Of a stretch of DNA of 64,000 bases, positions 46,654 through 54,849 are shown one piece after another (positions within the stretch are counted from its first letter, which is position 1; every line of letters starts with the position of its first letter). The stretch is from Bacteroidales bacterium (GTDB taxonomy: Bacteria; Bacteroidota; Bacteroidia; Bacteroidales; UBA3663), in the NCBI GenBank assembly GCA_017618715.1, contig JAFZTS010000026.1, positions 1 to 64,000 of the forward strand. The letters are read 5' to 3'. The notes below the pieces were generated by a model, which saw only the letters and a list, made by a program, of their open reading frames with translations, did not search any database and was not told the DNA's origin. The translations under genes were made by a program, and so were the position numbers.

Positions 46654-47871
46654 TTAGGCGAACAGATCCTTCCATTCGTAGCTGCCCGGCTTGATGGTCA
46701 GATGCGTGGATGTGGCATCGAGGCACTGCATCCTGACGATGCCCGGGCCGATGACATTGGTGATGTGGAATCGTGACCACGCGAGGGCCTTGATGGCAGA
46801 ATGGGCGGTAGCTCCGCCTTCGATGATAAGCTCGGACAGATTGGTGGATTTGGCGATGCGCTGAGTCATGTCGCCGGTTACCTGGCGCAGGGCCAAGGCT
46901 CCTTCGCGCGTGCCTGAACTTGGATAAGGAAGAGTCAGGATGAATGAGGCGGTCTTGCCTGCCACGACCTGTGTCTGTTTGAGACGTCCCGTCCATTTGT
47001 CGGCTGCATCCTTCGGGGTGATCTTGAGTTTTGTCACATTGTCGAAGACATCACGCGGCATGGGGATGCTGGCCATGTTGTGGCGGCGTACGTAGGGTTG
47101 TGTACTGAGGTCGATGCTCTGTGTGCTGCCGCAAACGATAAGGGCTGTGCCTTTCTCGCTGAGACCATGGAAAGACTTGGCACGCGAAGGTTTGCGGCCC
47201 AGTTCCTCAAGGAATGCGCAGAAAAGGTCGGCAGCTCCCGCAAGAAGGGTGGGGATGCGATTGTTGAGCGCCATCTTCACCGTGCGGTGTACATCCTGTA
47301 TGTCTTCGGCATCGCAGATGCGGAGGCGGCTACCGGGCATAACATCGATGGCGGCAGCCACATTGGCAGTCGTGGCCGGGAATTCGGGATCACGGCTGAA
47401 GTCGGTCTGGTCAATCGGCAAACCATTGACGAAATACCGTCCGCCACGGATGGTTCGACCCATGCTTGGGTTGGCTGGCATGTACATCACCTGCTCATAG
47501 CGAGACTCCTCGATGAGAGCCCGCAACTCGAGGTGAACATGTCCGCGAAGAGCAGAATCGGTCTTCTTGAAAAGGTGAAGCACATCGTCCTGTTTGGCCA
47601 TAGACTGGGCACGCTTCAGGGGTGTCATGGCAGCATAGCGAGCCTCGGTCAATTTGGGCAATCCCACTTTGATGGCTTGGCAGATGCGATGGGTTTCACT
47701 CACAGCTTCCTGCTCGGTCATGGATCGGGTGTCGGTAGCTATAACAATCAAGTCGCTGACAGGCAGGTCGTCAGCAACGTCGATAAGTAATGAGGTAGAT
47801 AAACCGTAGGAGTGACCAATGCCAGCAATCTCAGCAGCACCTGTCAGGTCATCAGCAATTACAATTATCAT
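46654..47871 (-). CDS. Four-carbon acid sugar kinase family protein (OtnK/DtnK-like)
   Basis: 405 residues. The N-terminal domain begins IVIADDLTGAAEIAGIGHSYG, a strong family signature (binding of the acid sugar), followed by TDTRSM and KKTDSALRGHVHLEL; the C-terminal nucleotide-binding domain has LIVCGSTQS and IEGGATAHSAIKALAW. The family phosphorylates four-carbon acid sugars such as D-threonate, L-threonate or D-erythronate. The PdxA-like gene immediately upstream (37 bases) is the usual next step. No aldolase OtnC or isomerase OtnI is present here, which fits the short D-threonate-type route rather than the longer one. Confidence 0.9.
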   Translation of the reverse strand: MIIVIADDLTGAAEIAGIGHSYGLSTSLLIDVADDLPVSDLIVIATDTRSMTEQEAVSETHRICQAIKVGLPKLTEARYAAMTPLKRAQSMAKQDDVLHLFKKTDSALRGHVHLELRALIEESRYEQVMYMPANPSMGRTIRGGRYFVNGLPIDQTDFSRDPEFPATTANVAAAIDVMPGSRLRICDAEDIQDVHRTVKMALNNRIPTLLAGAADLFCAFLEELGRKPSRAKSFHGLSEKGTALIVCGSTQSIDLSTQPYVRRHNMASIPMPRDVFDNVTKLKITPKDAADKWTGRLKQTQVVAGKTASFILTLPYPSSGTREGALALRQVTGDMTQRIAKSTNLSELIIEGGATAHSAIKALAWSRFHITNVIGPGIVRMQCLDATSTHLTIKPGSYEWKDLFA

Positions 47872-47908
47872 AATATTGGATATTTTGTTTCAGTCGAACT
47901 ATTCTTAA

Positions 47909-48946
47909 TTAGTTATTGTGTTCCAAGCGATAGATGGCCATGCGGGTAGCATAATCGATGCTGCTCAGCAGGGCTTCTTCGGCAGCGATTCCCTTGCCAG
48001 CCACGTCGAAGGCTGTACCATGATCGACGGAAACGCGGATGATAGGGAGTCCCAATGTGATGTTAACGCCCTTTTGCGGCAGCATCTTGCCCGTCACGGG
48101 GTCCCAATTGAAGCCCAAGACCTTGAGCGGGATGTGCCCTTGGTCGTGATATTGTGCCACAACGCCATCGTATTTGCCGGATTTGGCTTTGGCGAAGATG
48201 GAGTCGGGAGGGATAGGTCCTTCGACGTTGAAGCCGCGCTGTTGCAATTCCTCGACGGCCGGGATAATCTCCTGGGCTTCTTCCCAACCGAAGAGCCCGT
48301 TCTCGGAGCAATGAGGGTTGAGACCGGCGATGCCGATGCGGGGATTGGCGATGCCGAACTGCCGACAGGCGTCGTAGATGAGTTCGGTGACTTCGATGAT
48401 ACGTGCTTTTTTGCAGAGGTCGCAAGCCTTGCGGAGGGAGACGTGGGTGGAGACATGGATGACGCGCAAAGGACCATCGGCAAGGAGCATGGCATATTTC
48501 TTGGTGCCGGTGAAGGTGGCGTAGATTTCGGTGTGTCCGTCGTAATTGTGACCAGCCTTGTGAAGGGCTTCCTTGTTGAGGGGCGCGGTGCAGGTTCCAT
48601 CCACTTCGTTCGCCATCGCCAGATCGATGGCTTTCTTGACATATTGGAAGGCCGCATTGCCACATTGCACTTGCACTTTGCCCCATTCGAAGGTGTCGAG
48701 GTCGATGAGGGCGAGATCATAGACATCGGCAACGCCTGGAGTGAACCTTGCTTCGTTCACGTCGTGGATGGCGTTGATCTTCATGTCGAGGCCCAGCAGG
48801 TCGATGGCCTTCTGCATGATGCCCGCATCGCCCACGATGAGGGGGCGACAGGTCTGGTAGATGTCGTGGTGTGACAAGGATCGTGCGCAGATTTCGGGCC
48901 CGATGCCTGCGGGGTCACCCATGGTGATGGCTAATATCGGTTTCAT
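47909..48946 (-). CDS. PdxA2-like 4-phospho-threonate/erythronate dehydrogenase
   Basis: 345 residues from the ATG at 48946 (MKPILAITMGDPAGIGPEI), the conserved start of the PdxA family. A TTG start at 49024 would add 26 residues made of repeated NLE triplets encoded by the 9-bp array, which is unlikely to be native. Metal/substrate motifs seen: GHTEIYATF, HVSTHVSLRKAC, GLNPHCSENGLFG and VAQYHDQGHIPLK. PdxA proper makes pyridoxal precursor; the neighbouring acid sugar kinase makes PdxA2 (phospho-threonate oxidised and decarboxylated to dihydroxyacetone phosphate) more likely. It follows the Fe-dehydrogenase gene with 74 bases between, nearly all repeat. Confidence 0.88.
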   Translation of the reverse strand: MKPILAITMGDPAGIGPEICARSLSHHDIYQTCRPLIVGDAGIMQKAIDLLGLDMKINAIHDVNEARFTPGVADVYDLALIDLDTFEWGKVQVQCGNAAFQYVKKAIDLAMANEVDGTCTAPLNKEALHKAGHNYDGHTEIYATFTGTKKYAMLLADGPLRVIHVSTHVSLRKACDLCKKARIIEVTELIYDACRQFGIANPRIGIAGLNPHCSENGLFGWEEAQEIIPAVEELQQRGFNVEGPIPPDSIFAKAKSGKYDGVVAQYHDQGHIPLKVLGFNWDPVTGKMLPQKGVNITLGLPIIRVSVDHGTAFDVAGKGIAAEEALLSSIDYATRMAIYRLEHNN

Positions 48947-48959
48947 ATTGGGGGGGCTC

Positions 48960-49022
48960 TCTAGATTCTCTAGGTTTTCTAGATTTTCTAGATATTCTAG
49001 GTTTTCTAGGTTCTCTAGATTC
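48960..49022. repeat. 9-bp tandem array, TCTAG type (7 units)
   Basis: Units TCTAGATTC, TCTAGGTTT, TCTAGATTT, TCTAGATAT, TCTAGGTTT, TCTAGGTTC, TCTAGATTC. It fills nearly all of the gap between the Fe-dehydrogenase stop (49021-49023) and the PdxA-like ATG (48946). Read on the minus strand from a TTG it gives NLE repeats. Confidence 0.95.
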
Positions 49023-50166
49023 AATAAAGCGAGTTATAGATGTCGGCAGCATCCTGGAGGGACACTGGACGCGGATTGTTGCGGAGCAGGCGTTGCTGCT
49101 TCATGGCAGCTTCGGCCATCTCGGGTACGGCGCTCTGAGGGATGCCAATCTCAGCGAGGGTCTGCGGGATGCCGCAGTCTCGCGAGAGCTGTTCGACGAA
49201 CTCCACGCCACGCATCGCCGTTTCTTCGTCGGAGGCTCCAGGTTCGCAACCCAAGGCAAGAGCCACCTCGGCATATTTCTGGAGGTTGGCTTGCATGTTG
49301 AACTTCATCACCGTGGGAAGGAGCACGGCATTGGAGAGGCCGTGACTCTTGTGGAACATTCCTCCCACTGGATAGGCGAGGGCATGCACGGCTGCAGTGT
49401 TGACGGGACCCAATCCGAGGCCTCCGTACATCGAACCCAAGAGCATGGCTTCGCGTGCTTCGATGTCGTTCCCATCGGTGACGGCACGCTTCAGGTGACG
49501 CGAGATGAGTTGTATGCCGTAGCGTGCATACATATCGACGGCAGGATGTGCAAACTTGTTTGTATAAACCTCGATGCAATGTGTCAAGGCATCCATGCCC
49601 GTGGCGGCAGTGACACGTGACGGCAAGCTGATGGTCAGGGCAGGGTCGAGGTACGCAACGTCGGCCAGCAGGTGGTCGGAGATGATGCCCTTCTTGCCGT
49701 TGTCGCTCTCGTCAAGCAGGATGGCATTGGGCGATACCTCGCTGCCAGTGCCGGCTGTGGTGGGCGCGCAGGCATACCATACGCCACGACGCTTCACAAA
49801 ACCTATGCCGAAACACTCTTCGATGGTCTGTTCGGAGTGAAGGAAGGTCGCTACAAGTTTGGCGACATCCATCACCGAACCGCCACCGACACCAAATACG
49901 GAGTCAGCTTCGAAATCCTGCGCTTCGGCGAAGATACGCTTGAAGTCGGCAACTGTTGGTTCGCGCAGGATCTGGGTTTCAACGAGCACCTTGACACCAT
50001 TGGCGTTAAGCCGTTCGATGATGGGTTGCAGCATGGGCACGATGGGGTCGGCGGTAAGGAGCAAGAGATGGTTGAGCCCCATCTTGATATAGTCGTCGCA
50101 GAAGTGGTCCATGCAGCCTGTGCCGAACTCGATTCGCTTGGGTTGTTTCAGGATTATGGGTTCCAT
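49021..50166 (-). CDS. Iron-containing alcohol dehydrogenase family protein
   Basis: 381 residues. Rossmann-like N-domain with VFGVGGGSVMDVAKLVA (nucleotide binding) and TTAGTGSEVSPNAI; the metal site in the helical C-domain shows the family's Asp/His ligands (YLDPALTIS, GMDALTHCIEVYTNK, AAVHALAYPVGG, FHKSHGLSNAVLLP). Such enzymes reduce aldehydes or oxidise primary alcohols and diols (lactaldehyde, glycolaldehyde, 1,3-propanediol). The start codon is 2 bases after the symporter stop, so translation is tightly linked. In this operon it may reduce or oxidise the aldehyde from the DHDPS/NAL-family lyase. Confidence 0.93.
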   Translation of the reverse strand: MEPIILKQPKRIEFGTGCMDHFCDDYIKMGLNHLLLLTADPIVPMLQPIIERLNANGVKVLVETQILREPTVADFKRIFAEAQDFEADSVFGVGGGSVMDVAKLVATFLHSEQTIEECFGIGFVKRRGVWYACAPTTAGTGSEVSPNAILLDESDNGKKGIISDHLLADVAYLDPALTISLPSRVTAATGMDALTHCIEVYTNKFAHPAVDMYARYGIQLISRHLKRAVTDGNDIEAREAMLLGSMYGGLGLGPVNTAAVHALAYPVGGMFHKSHGLSNAVLLPTVMKFNMQANLQKYAEVALALGCEPGASDEETAMRGVEFVEQLSRDCGIPQTLAEIGIPQSAVPEMAEAAMKQQRLLRNNPRPVSLQDAADIYNSLY

Positions 50167-50168
50167 AT

Positions 50169-51746
50169 TTAATTAGCTTTTCGATTCTTGAGGAAGCCGT
50201 AGATGGTGAGGCTGTCGTTGGCCTTGTCGCTCGGGAAGAGGAACGAAGCCAGATAGCCCACCACAAGGACGATGAGGTGGCTATAGACACCCAGCATGTA
50301 CTTCGAGTGGGTGAAGTTCCAAGCGCCCAAGTCTATCAAAGCAGACTTGGAACCATCGGGCATCTTCATGGGCGAAGTCAGGGTAGCGTAGGCCGTGAAG
50401 AGGATGCAGGCGATGAGACCGACATAGAGACCTTTCTTGTTCGCACGTCTGCTGAACAGACCCAGAAGGAAAATGCCCACAATGCCCGCCGAGAAGATGG
50501 CGTAGAACGCGAAGATCGTTTCAAGTACCGAACCACCGTTGGTCTGTATGTAAGCGATGGCGATGGCGATTACTCCAAGACTGGCGATGACCACAGCCCA
50601 GCGTCCTGCGTTGAGTTTCTGTCGGTCGCTCATGTTGGGGCGCAGTTTCACAAGGTAGTCCTGTACAGCGATGGCAGAGATGCAGTTGAGGTCGGAGTCA
50701 AGCGACGAAATGGCGGCTGCTGCAATGGCTGCAATAATGAGACCGCGTATGCCGAGGGGCAATTGCGTCGAGATGAAATGGGGGAAAACAGCATCTGCCT
50801 TCAACAATTGGGAACCTGTCTCAGGGTCAATGACAGCGGGATCGGGCGACAATTGGTAATATGCCCAGAGCAAAGAACCTACAAGCATGAACATGGTCCA
50901 GACGGGCACGGAGAGAGACACGCCAATGAATGCTGCCTTCTTGGCCTCGTGGTCGTTCTTGGCGGTCAGGTAACGTTGAACGATGGTTTGGTCGGTACCG
51001 TACTTCTGGAGGGCATAGAAGATGCCATTGAATACCATCACCCAGAATGTTGTTTCGACAAAATTCCATTCGTAGGGACCCACATCTATCTTGCCGGCAT
51101 TCCACGCTGTGTCAACAATCTCACTCGGGCCATAGGGCGTCCCCACACCGAAAAGGAGGAAGGTGATGCAAAGAAGACCACCGCCGATAAGCAGGAACCC
51201 CTGTACAACGTCCATCCAGATGATGGCCTCCATGCCTCCCAGGAGGGTGAGTATGATGATGGCCAAAGCCAGAACAGCCACGACAAGGTAAATGTTGACG
51301 TTCATGAAGGCAGCCAAAGCCATCGATACCAAATAGAATACCGACCCCATCTTTGTGAAGTGGGTCAGCACAAAAGCGATGGAACTGTAGTAACGAGCCC
51401 CTGCACCGAAACGTCGCTCGAAGTATTCGTAGGTCGATAGTTTGATGATAGAGCGGTAGAGCGGTACGATGATGCCGATGAGCGCAAGGAGGACGATGGG
51501 AACCATGAGACCCTGTACCAGCAGTACCCAGTTGCTGCTATAGGCTGCACCCGGATAAGCCAGAAAGGTGACACTTGAAATCAGTGTGGCAAAGATCGAA
51601 ATGCCTACCGCCCATGCAGGAACGCGTCCGCTACCCTTGAAGTAGGTCGAACTATCCTTCTGCCTATGGGCAAAGTAGAAACCCATGACAATGGCAAGCA
51701 GGATACTTGCAATGACGATAAAGTAATCAAACCAGTGGAGTCCCAT
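50169..51746 (-). CDS. Sodium:solute symporter (SSS family)
   Basis: 525 residues from the ATG at 51746 (MGLHWFDYFIVIASILLAIV); a TTG three bases upstream is unlikely. About 13-14 membrane helices. Family signature: VGISIFATLISSVTFLAYPG in helix 2 (Na site) and a long helical C-half with AGIVGIFLLGLFSRRANKKG. SSS carriers import sugars, acid sugars, sialic acid or amino acids with sodium. The neighbours (lyase, dehydrogenases, acid sugar kinase) suggest an acid sugar or its precursor. Second gene of the operon, 12 bases after the lyase. Confidence 0.92.
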   Translation of the reverse strand: MGLHWFDYFIVIASILLAIVMGFYFAHRQKDSSTYFKGSGRVPAWAVGISIFATLISSVTFLAYPGAAYSSNWVLLVQGLMVPIVLLALIGIIVPLYRSIIKLSTYEYFERRFGAGARYYSSIAFVLTHFTKMGSVFYLVSMALAAFMNVNIYLVVAVLALAIIILTLLGGMEAIIWMDVVQGFLLIGGGLLCITFLLFGVGTPYGPSEIVDTAWNAGKIDVGPYEWNFVETTFWVMVFNGIFYALQKYGTDQTIVQRYLTAKNDHEAKKAAFIGVSLSVPVWTMFMLVGSLLWAYYQLSPDPAVIDPETGSQLLKADAVFPHFISTQLPLGIRGLIIAAIAAAAISSLDSDLNCISAIAVQDYLVKLRPNMSDRQKLNAGRWAVVIASLGVIAIAIAYIQTNGGSVLETIFAFYAIFSAGIVGIFLLGLFSRRANKKGLYVGLIACILFTAYATLTSPMKMPDGSKSALIDLGAWNFTHSKYMLGVYSHLIVLVVGYLASFLFPSDKANDSLTIYGFLKNRKAN

Positions 51747-51758
51747 CAATATCCCATT

Positions 51759-52661
51759 TTAATAATGCACTACAACGCGTGCTTTCATGGCTATTTCCTT
51801 TTCCTCGTCTTCACTCAGTCGGGTGAGTGGCGGGAACACATCGGGAGTGCAAAGGCCATCGGTTTGCATCATCACCTTGAGGGCGGTGAGCGACTGGCCC
51901 AAAGTACGTCCGGCCTGATAGATTTTCGCAATATCGTTGGTGTTCACTTGCAACTGCTGTGCTGTAGCGAGATCTCCTGAGATTGCCGACTCATAGAGCT
52001 TTCGGAACATGCCAGGAGTGAAATTGCCTGTGGAAGGTACGATGCCATCTCCACCCAACGAGAGAGAATAGAATGATTGTGCGGCCCAACCGCAGAAATA
52101 ACTGAAATCCTCGCGATGCTGGGCAAATTCGATACAAAGCTGCATGCGTTCAAGGTCACGCTCCGAGTCTTTGAGTCCCACGATGTTGGGATGGTCTGCC
52201 AGCCGTTTGATGACATCTATGGGGATGCTCATGTGGGTGGTGGCGTAGATGTTGTAGAGCATCACGGGCACCTTCGAATAGTCGGCCAACTGGCGATAAT
52301 AGTTTTCCATCTGATCGGGAGTCAAAGCATAATAGCAGGGAAGCGTCGCCACAATGACATCTGCACCGAGAGCCGTAAATGCATCCACCTGTGCACGCTG
52401 TTCGGCGATGCAGTTGCCTGTTAGACCTGCATAGACCGTTATCTGTCCGCCAGCCGCCTTGACCGCTGTTTCGACCAGCAGTCGTGCGTCAGCCTGGCTC
52501 ACCGAATTGCCTTCACCGGTGGTGCCCATCAGCAATGGGCTGACATTGTTTTTGACGAAGCTGTCGATGATTCGTTTGACAGCAGCAGTGTCAAGTTTGC
52601 CATCGGAGGTTACGGGTGTGACCATAGGGACAACCACGCCACAGTATTTCTTTGTACTCAT
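51759..52661 (-). CDS. DHDPS/NAL-family (class I) lyase or aldolase
   Basis: 300 residues, a single TIM barrel. Motifs: GTTGEGNSVSQADARLL (alpha-keto-acid binding G-T-T-G-E), VMLYNIYATTHM (Tyr as proton shuttle, YN-type motif) and NIVGLKDSERDLERMQ (Schiff-base Lys). The family includes dihydrodipicolinate synthase, N-acetylneuraminate lyase, and 2-keto-3-deoxy sugar acid aldolases or dehydratases. There is no lysine-biosynthesis neighbour, and the operon holds transporter, dehydrogenases and acid-sugar kinase, so a catabolic keto-acid aldolase or dehydratase is more likely than DapA. It is the first gene of the run, behind a consensus promoter. Confidence 0.9.
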   Translation of the reverse strand: MSTKKYCGVVVPMVTPVTSDGKLDTAAVKRIIDSFVKNNVSPLLMGTTGEGNSVSQADARLLVETAVKAAGGQITVYAGLTGNCIAEQRAQVDAFTALGADVIVATLPCYYALTPDQMENYYRQLADYSKVPVMLYNIYATTHMSIPIDVIKRLADHPNIVGLKDSERDLERMQLCIEFAQHREDFSYFCGWAAQSFYSLSLGGDGIVPSTGNFTPGMFRKLYESAISGDLATAQQLQVNTNDIAKIYQAGRTLGQSLTALKVMMQTDGLCTPDVFPPLTRLSEDEEKEIAMKARVVVHY

Positions 52662-52782
52662 TCTTGGATTTTTTTATAATAATTGTCAATGATGAATTGA
52701 GAATTCTGAATTTGCAATATCTAAAACCTTGATTCAACAATTTTTGTCAACTTGAGTCAACAAAAAAGGCACTTTTGCGGGG

Positions 52783-52814
52783 CAAAGATAGAGTTTTTAT
52801 CTGATAATACCAAA
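52783..52814 (-). promoter_or_regulatory. Promoter of the lyase - symporter - dehydrogenase operon
   Basis: On the minus strand: TTTG at 52814-52811, 20 bases, TATCTTTG at 52790-52783. The leader to the lyase ATG at 52661 is about 115 bases. Confidence 0.83.
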
Positions 52815-52851
52815 TTTTTAAGCATTTTTTTTAAAAAAAATATTTCGTCGC

Positions 52852-52859
52852 TATCTTTG
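52852..52859 (+). promoter_or_regulatory. -7 box TATCTTTG directly before the patatin start codon
   Basis: TATCTTTG ends 4 bases before the ATG at 52864. With the usual 5-8 base distance to the start site, the transcript would be leaderless or start inside the first codon. No TTTG -33 is visible. Confidence 0.6.
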
Positions 52860-52863
52860 TGTC

Positions 52864-53748
52864 ATGAAAGGAACAAGAAATAACGGTATTGTGCTCGAAG
52901 GAGGAGGCTTGCGAGGCATGTTCACCTGCGGTGTGCTTGATGTCATGATGGACAATGGCATCACTTTTGATGGCGCTATCGGGGTGTCTGCAGGTGCTGC
53001 TTTCGGCGTCAATATCAAGTCGGGTCAGCGTGGACGTGCACTTCGCTACAATCTTCAGATGGCGGGCGACAAGCGCTATATGAGCCTACGCTCGCTAATA
53101 TTCACAGGCAATTTGTTCAATGCGGAGTTTTGTTATCACACCGTGCCTTGTGAGATAGACATTTTCGACAAGGAGGCCTTCGCCCGCAACCCGATGGAAT
53201 TCATTGCAGTTTGCACCGACGTGCAGACCGGAGAGCCTGTCTATCACGTCATGGATCATATCGACTACGATGAATTGGAATGGATACGCGCCTCAGCTTC
53301 CCTTCCCCTTGTGGCACAACCGGTGCATGTGGGCGGGTATGTGCTGCTTGACGGAGGGCTGACCGATTCCATCCCGCTTAAGTTCATGCAGGAACATGGT
53401 TATGTGCGAAATATTACGGTGCTGACGCAACCTTTGGGCTATCGAAAGACATTATCGAAGCACATGGGCCTGATAAAGTTCGTAACTCGGAAGTATCCCA
53501 AGGTGTATGAATGCCTTCTCCGTCGTCCCGATATGTACAACAGCCAGCTCGACTATGTGTTGAATGAAGCAGCACAGGGCAGGACGTTAATCATCGCTCC
53601 ACCCGAAAGACTCGATGTGGGGCGCGTGGAGATGAAACGGGAAAAATTGCAGAAAGTTTATGATGAAGGACGTAGGGTTTGTGAGACGATGTTGCCGGAG
53701 ATCAGGGAGTATTTGGGACAATCGGAGTACTCGGAGTACTCGGAATGA
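52864..53748 (+). CDS. Patatin-like phospholipase family protein
   Basis: 294 residues, cytosolic (no signal). Motifs: GIVLEGGGLRGMFTCGVLD (oxyanion-hole glycines near residue 13), IGVSAGAAFG (GxSxG nucleophile Ser) and VLLDGGLTDSIPLK (Asp of the Ser-Asp dyad). Such proteins hydrolyse phospholipids or lysolipids. The start at 52864 is the only one that keeps the GGGLRG loop. Last residues EYSEYSE are encoded by the 9-bp array that begins before the stop. The gene appears to have its own, possibly leaderless, promoter. Divergent from the lyase operon. Confidence 0.93.
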   Translation: MKGTRNNGIVLEGGGLRGMFTCGVLDVMMDNGITFDGAIGVSAGAAFGVNIKSGQRGRALRYNLQMAGDKRYMSLRSLIFTGNLFNAEFCYHTVPCEIDIFDKEAFARNPMEFIAVCTDVQTGEPVYHVMDHIDYDELEWIRASASLPLVAQPVHVGGYVLLDGGLTDSIPLKFMQEHGYVRNITVLTQPLGYRKTLSKHMGLIKFVTRKYPKVYECLLRRPDMYNSQLDYVLNEAAQGRTLIIAPPERLDVGRVEMKREKLQKVYDEGRRVCETMLPEIREYLGQSEYSEYSE

Positions 53749-53798
53749 TCGGAGTCCTCGGAGTGCTCTGAATACTCTGAGTACTCTGATTACTCAGA
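53718..53798. repeat. 9-bp tandem array, TACTC(G/T)GAG type (9 units), spanning two convergent stop codons
   Basis: Consecutive units ACAATCGGA, GTACTCGGA, GTACTCGGA, ATGATCGGA, GTCCTCGGA, GTGCTCTGA, ATACTCTGA, GTACTCTGA, TTACTCAGA. The patatin stop lies at 53746-53748 and the DUF4421 stop at 53794-53796, both within the array. Confidence 0.95.
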
Positions 53799-54807
53799 AT
53801 CTTATTCCGTAGTAGATGCGTCCTTTCCAGTAGGTGTTTTGAATGGAGAATTCGTCGCTGTTTCCGACACGGTATGTTTGCAGGACTCCCATGAGTCCGA
53901 TGTAATAGTGTCCGCGTGAGTAGATGGCACCTACGCGGCTCAGGAAATAGAGCTGCGCGTTCTGGATGGGCAGACGGTTGCTGATGGTTTCTCCCGTGGT
54001 GGGATCTTTTTCGACTCGCAGGGTGTAGTTTTTCCAAATCATGAATGTGGGCTGCGCTGAGAAGTGCAGGAGCCAATGGTATTGGGTCACGTAATTGTAG
54101 GCATAACCTCCTCCTATTGCTGCGTGCCTCATGGTGATGCTCGGGTCGTTGGGCATGTTGTATTTCGTTTCACTGATTTTGCCCGAGAGCGAACCATTGT
54201 AGAGTGTGGCGGCAGCTATCACGCTGCCTGCCGAACGCTTTTGGATCATTGTGTTGTTGAAGGCTGCGGGATAGGAAAACTTGCGTCCATTGAAGACAAA
54301 ATAGGCGTTGACCGACATGCCGTAGAGACGTGTGCTTTCGATTTTTGCCCTTGAAGGCACCCGTCCAATCTTGATTTCGGTGTCGAAGTCGCTGATGTTG
54401 GTGAAGGTCACGTCGGCGCCCCACCAGTTGTTGTAGAAGTTGATGTTGTATTCCTGATCCGAGGTCTTGTGAAACAGGCGACGTGGGGCAAACGAGATAG
54501 TTAGACCGATACCTTTGTAAGAAGCCGAGATGCCGATTGTAGAACGCAAGGCGGAGCTCATCCTGATCGTCATCATCTCATTGTCCTCCATCATGTTGTG
54601 AATGTTCAGGTTGCTTCCGAAACCATCGTAACGTACCTTTGCAATCCAGTTCTGGCGGGGAAGTCTTACGAAGGCGGTGTCGGTATTTATCTTTTTTTGG
54701 CGTACGGTGAGCAGGCTATCCAGACGATGCCAGAACTGCGCCTCGGCGGGAACTGGGGCGCAGCAGATCGTAATGAGAATGATGAGAATTTTTCCTAATC
54801 CTTTCAT
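53794..54807 (-). CDS. DUF4421-family outer-membrane protein
   Basis: 337 residues. A signal peptide ends PAEAQ. The mature part alternates short hydrophobic and polar strands with many aromatics, consistent with a small outer-membrane barrel ending in the aromatic GRIYYGIRF. The overall pattern (FVRLPRQNWIAKVRYDGFGS, GLTISFAPRRLF, NFYNNWWGADVTF) matches DUF4421 proteins of Bacteroidales. Function is unknown. The gene is convergent with patatin, and its stop is in the repeat array. It is followed upstream by the HAD gene on the same strand, 42 bases apart. Confidence 0.78.
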   Translation of the reverse strand: MKGLGKILIILITICCAPVPAEAQFWHRLDSLLTVRQKKINTDTAFVRLPRQNWIAKVRYDGFGSNLNIHNMMEDNEMMTIRMSSALRSTIGISASYKGIGLTISFAPRRLFHKTSDQEYNINFYNNWWGADVTFTNISDFDTEIKIGRVPSRAKIESTRLYGMSVNAYFVFNGRKFSYPAAFNNTMIQKRSAGSVIAAATLYNGSLSGKISETKYNMPNDPSITMRHAAIGGGYAYNYVTQYHWLLHFSAQPTFMIWKNYTLRVEKDPTTGETISNRLPIQNAQLYFLSRVGAIYSRGHYYIGLMGVLQTYRVGNSDEFSIQNTYWKGRIYYGIRF

Positions 54808-54849
54808 CGTTGTCCTTGTTCAGTCGTAACTTCGGCCTATGTGCCTAGA

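Noticed and set aside
47918-48874. 318-codon plus-strand ORF opposite the PdxA-like gene
   Set aside because: Antisense to a gene with conserved metal and substrate motifs; no independent support.
50277-51440. 387-codon plus-strand ORF inside the SSS symporter
   Set aside because: The composition (charged, no motif) and full overlap with a secure transporter gene mark it as a shadow.
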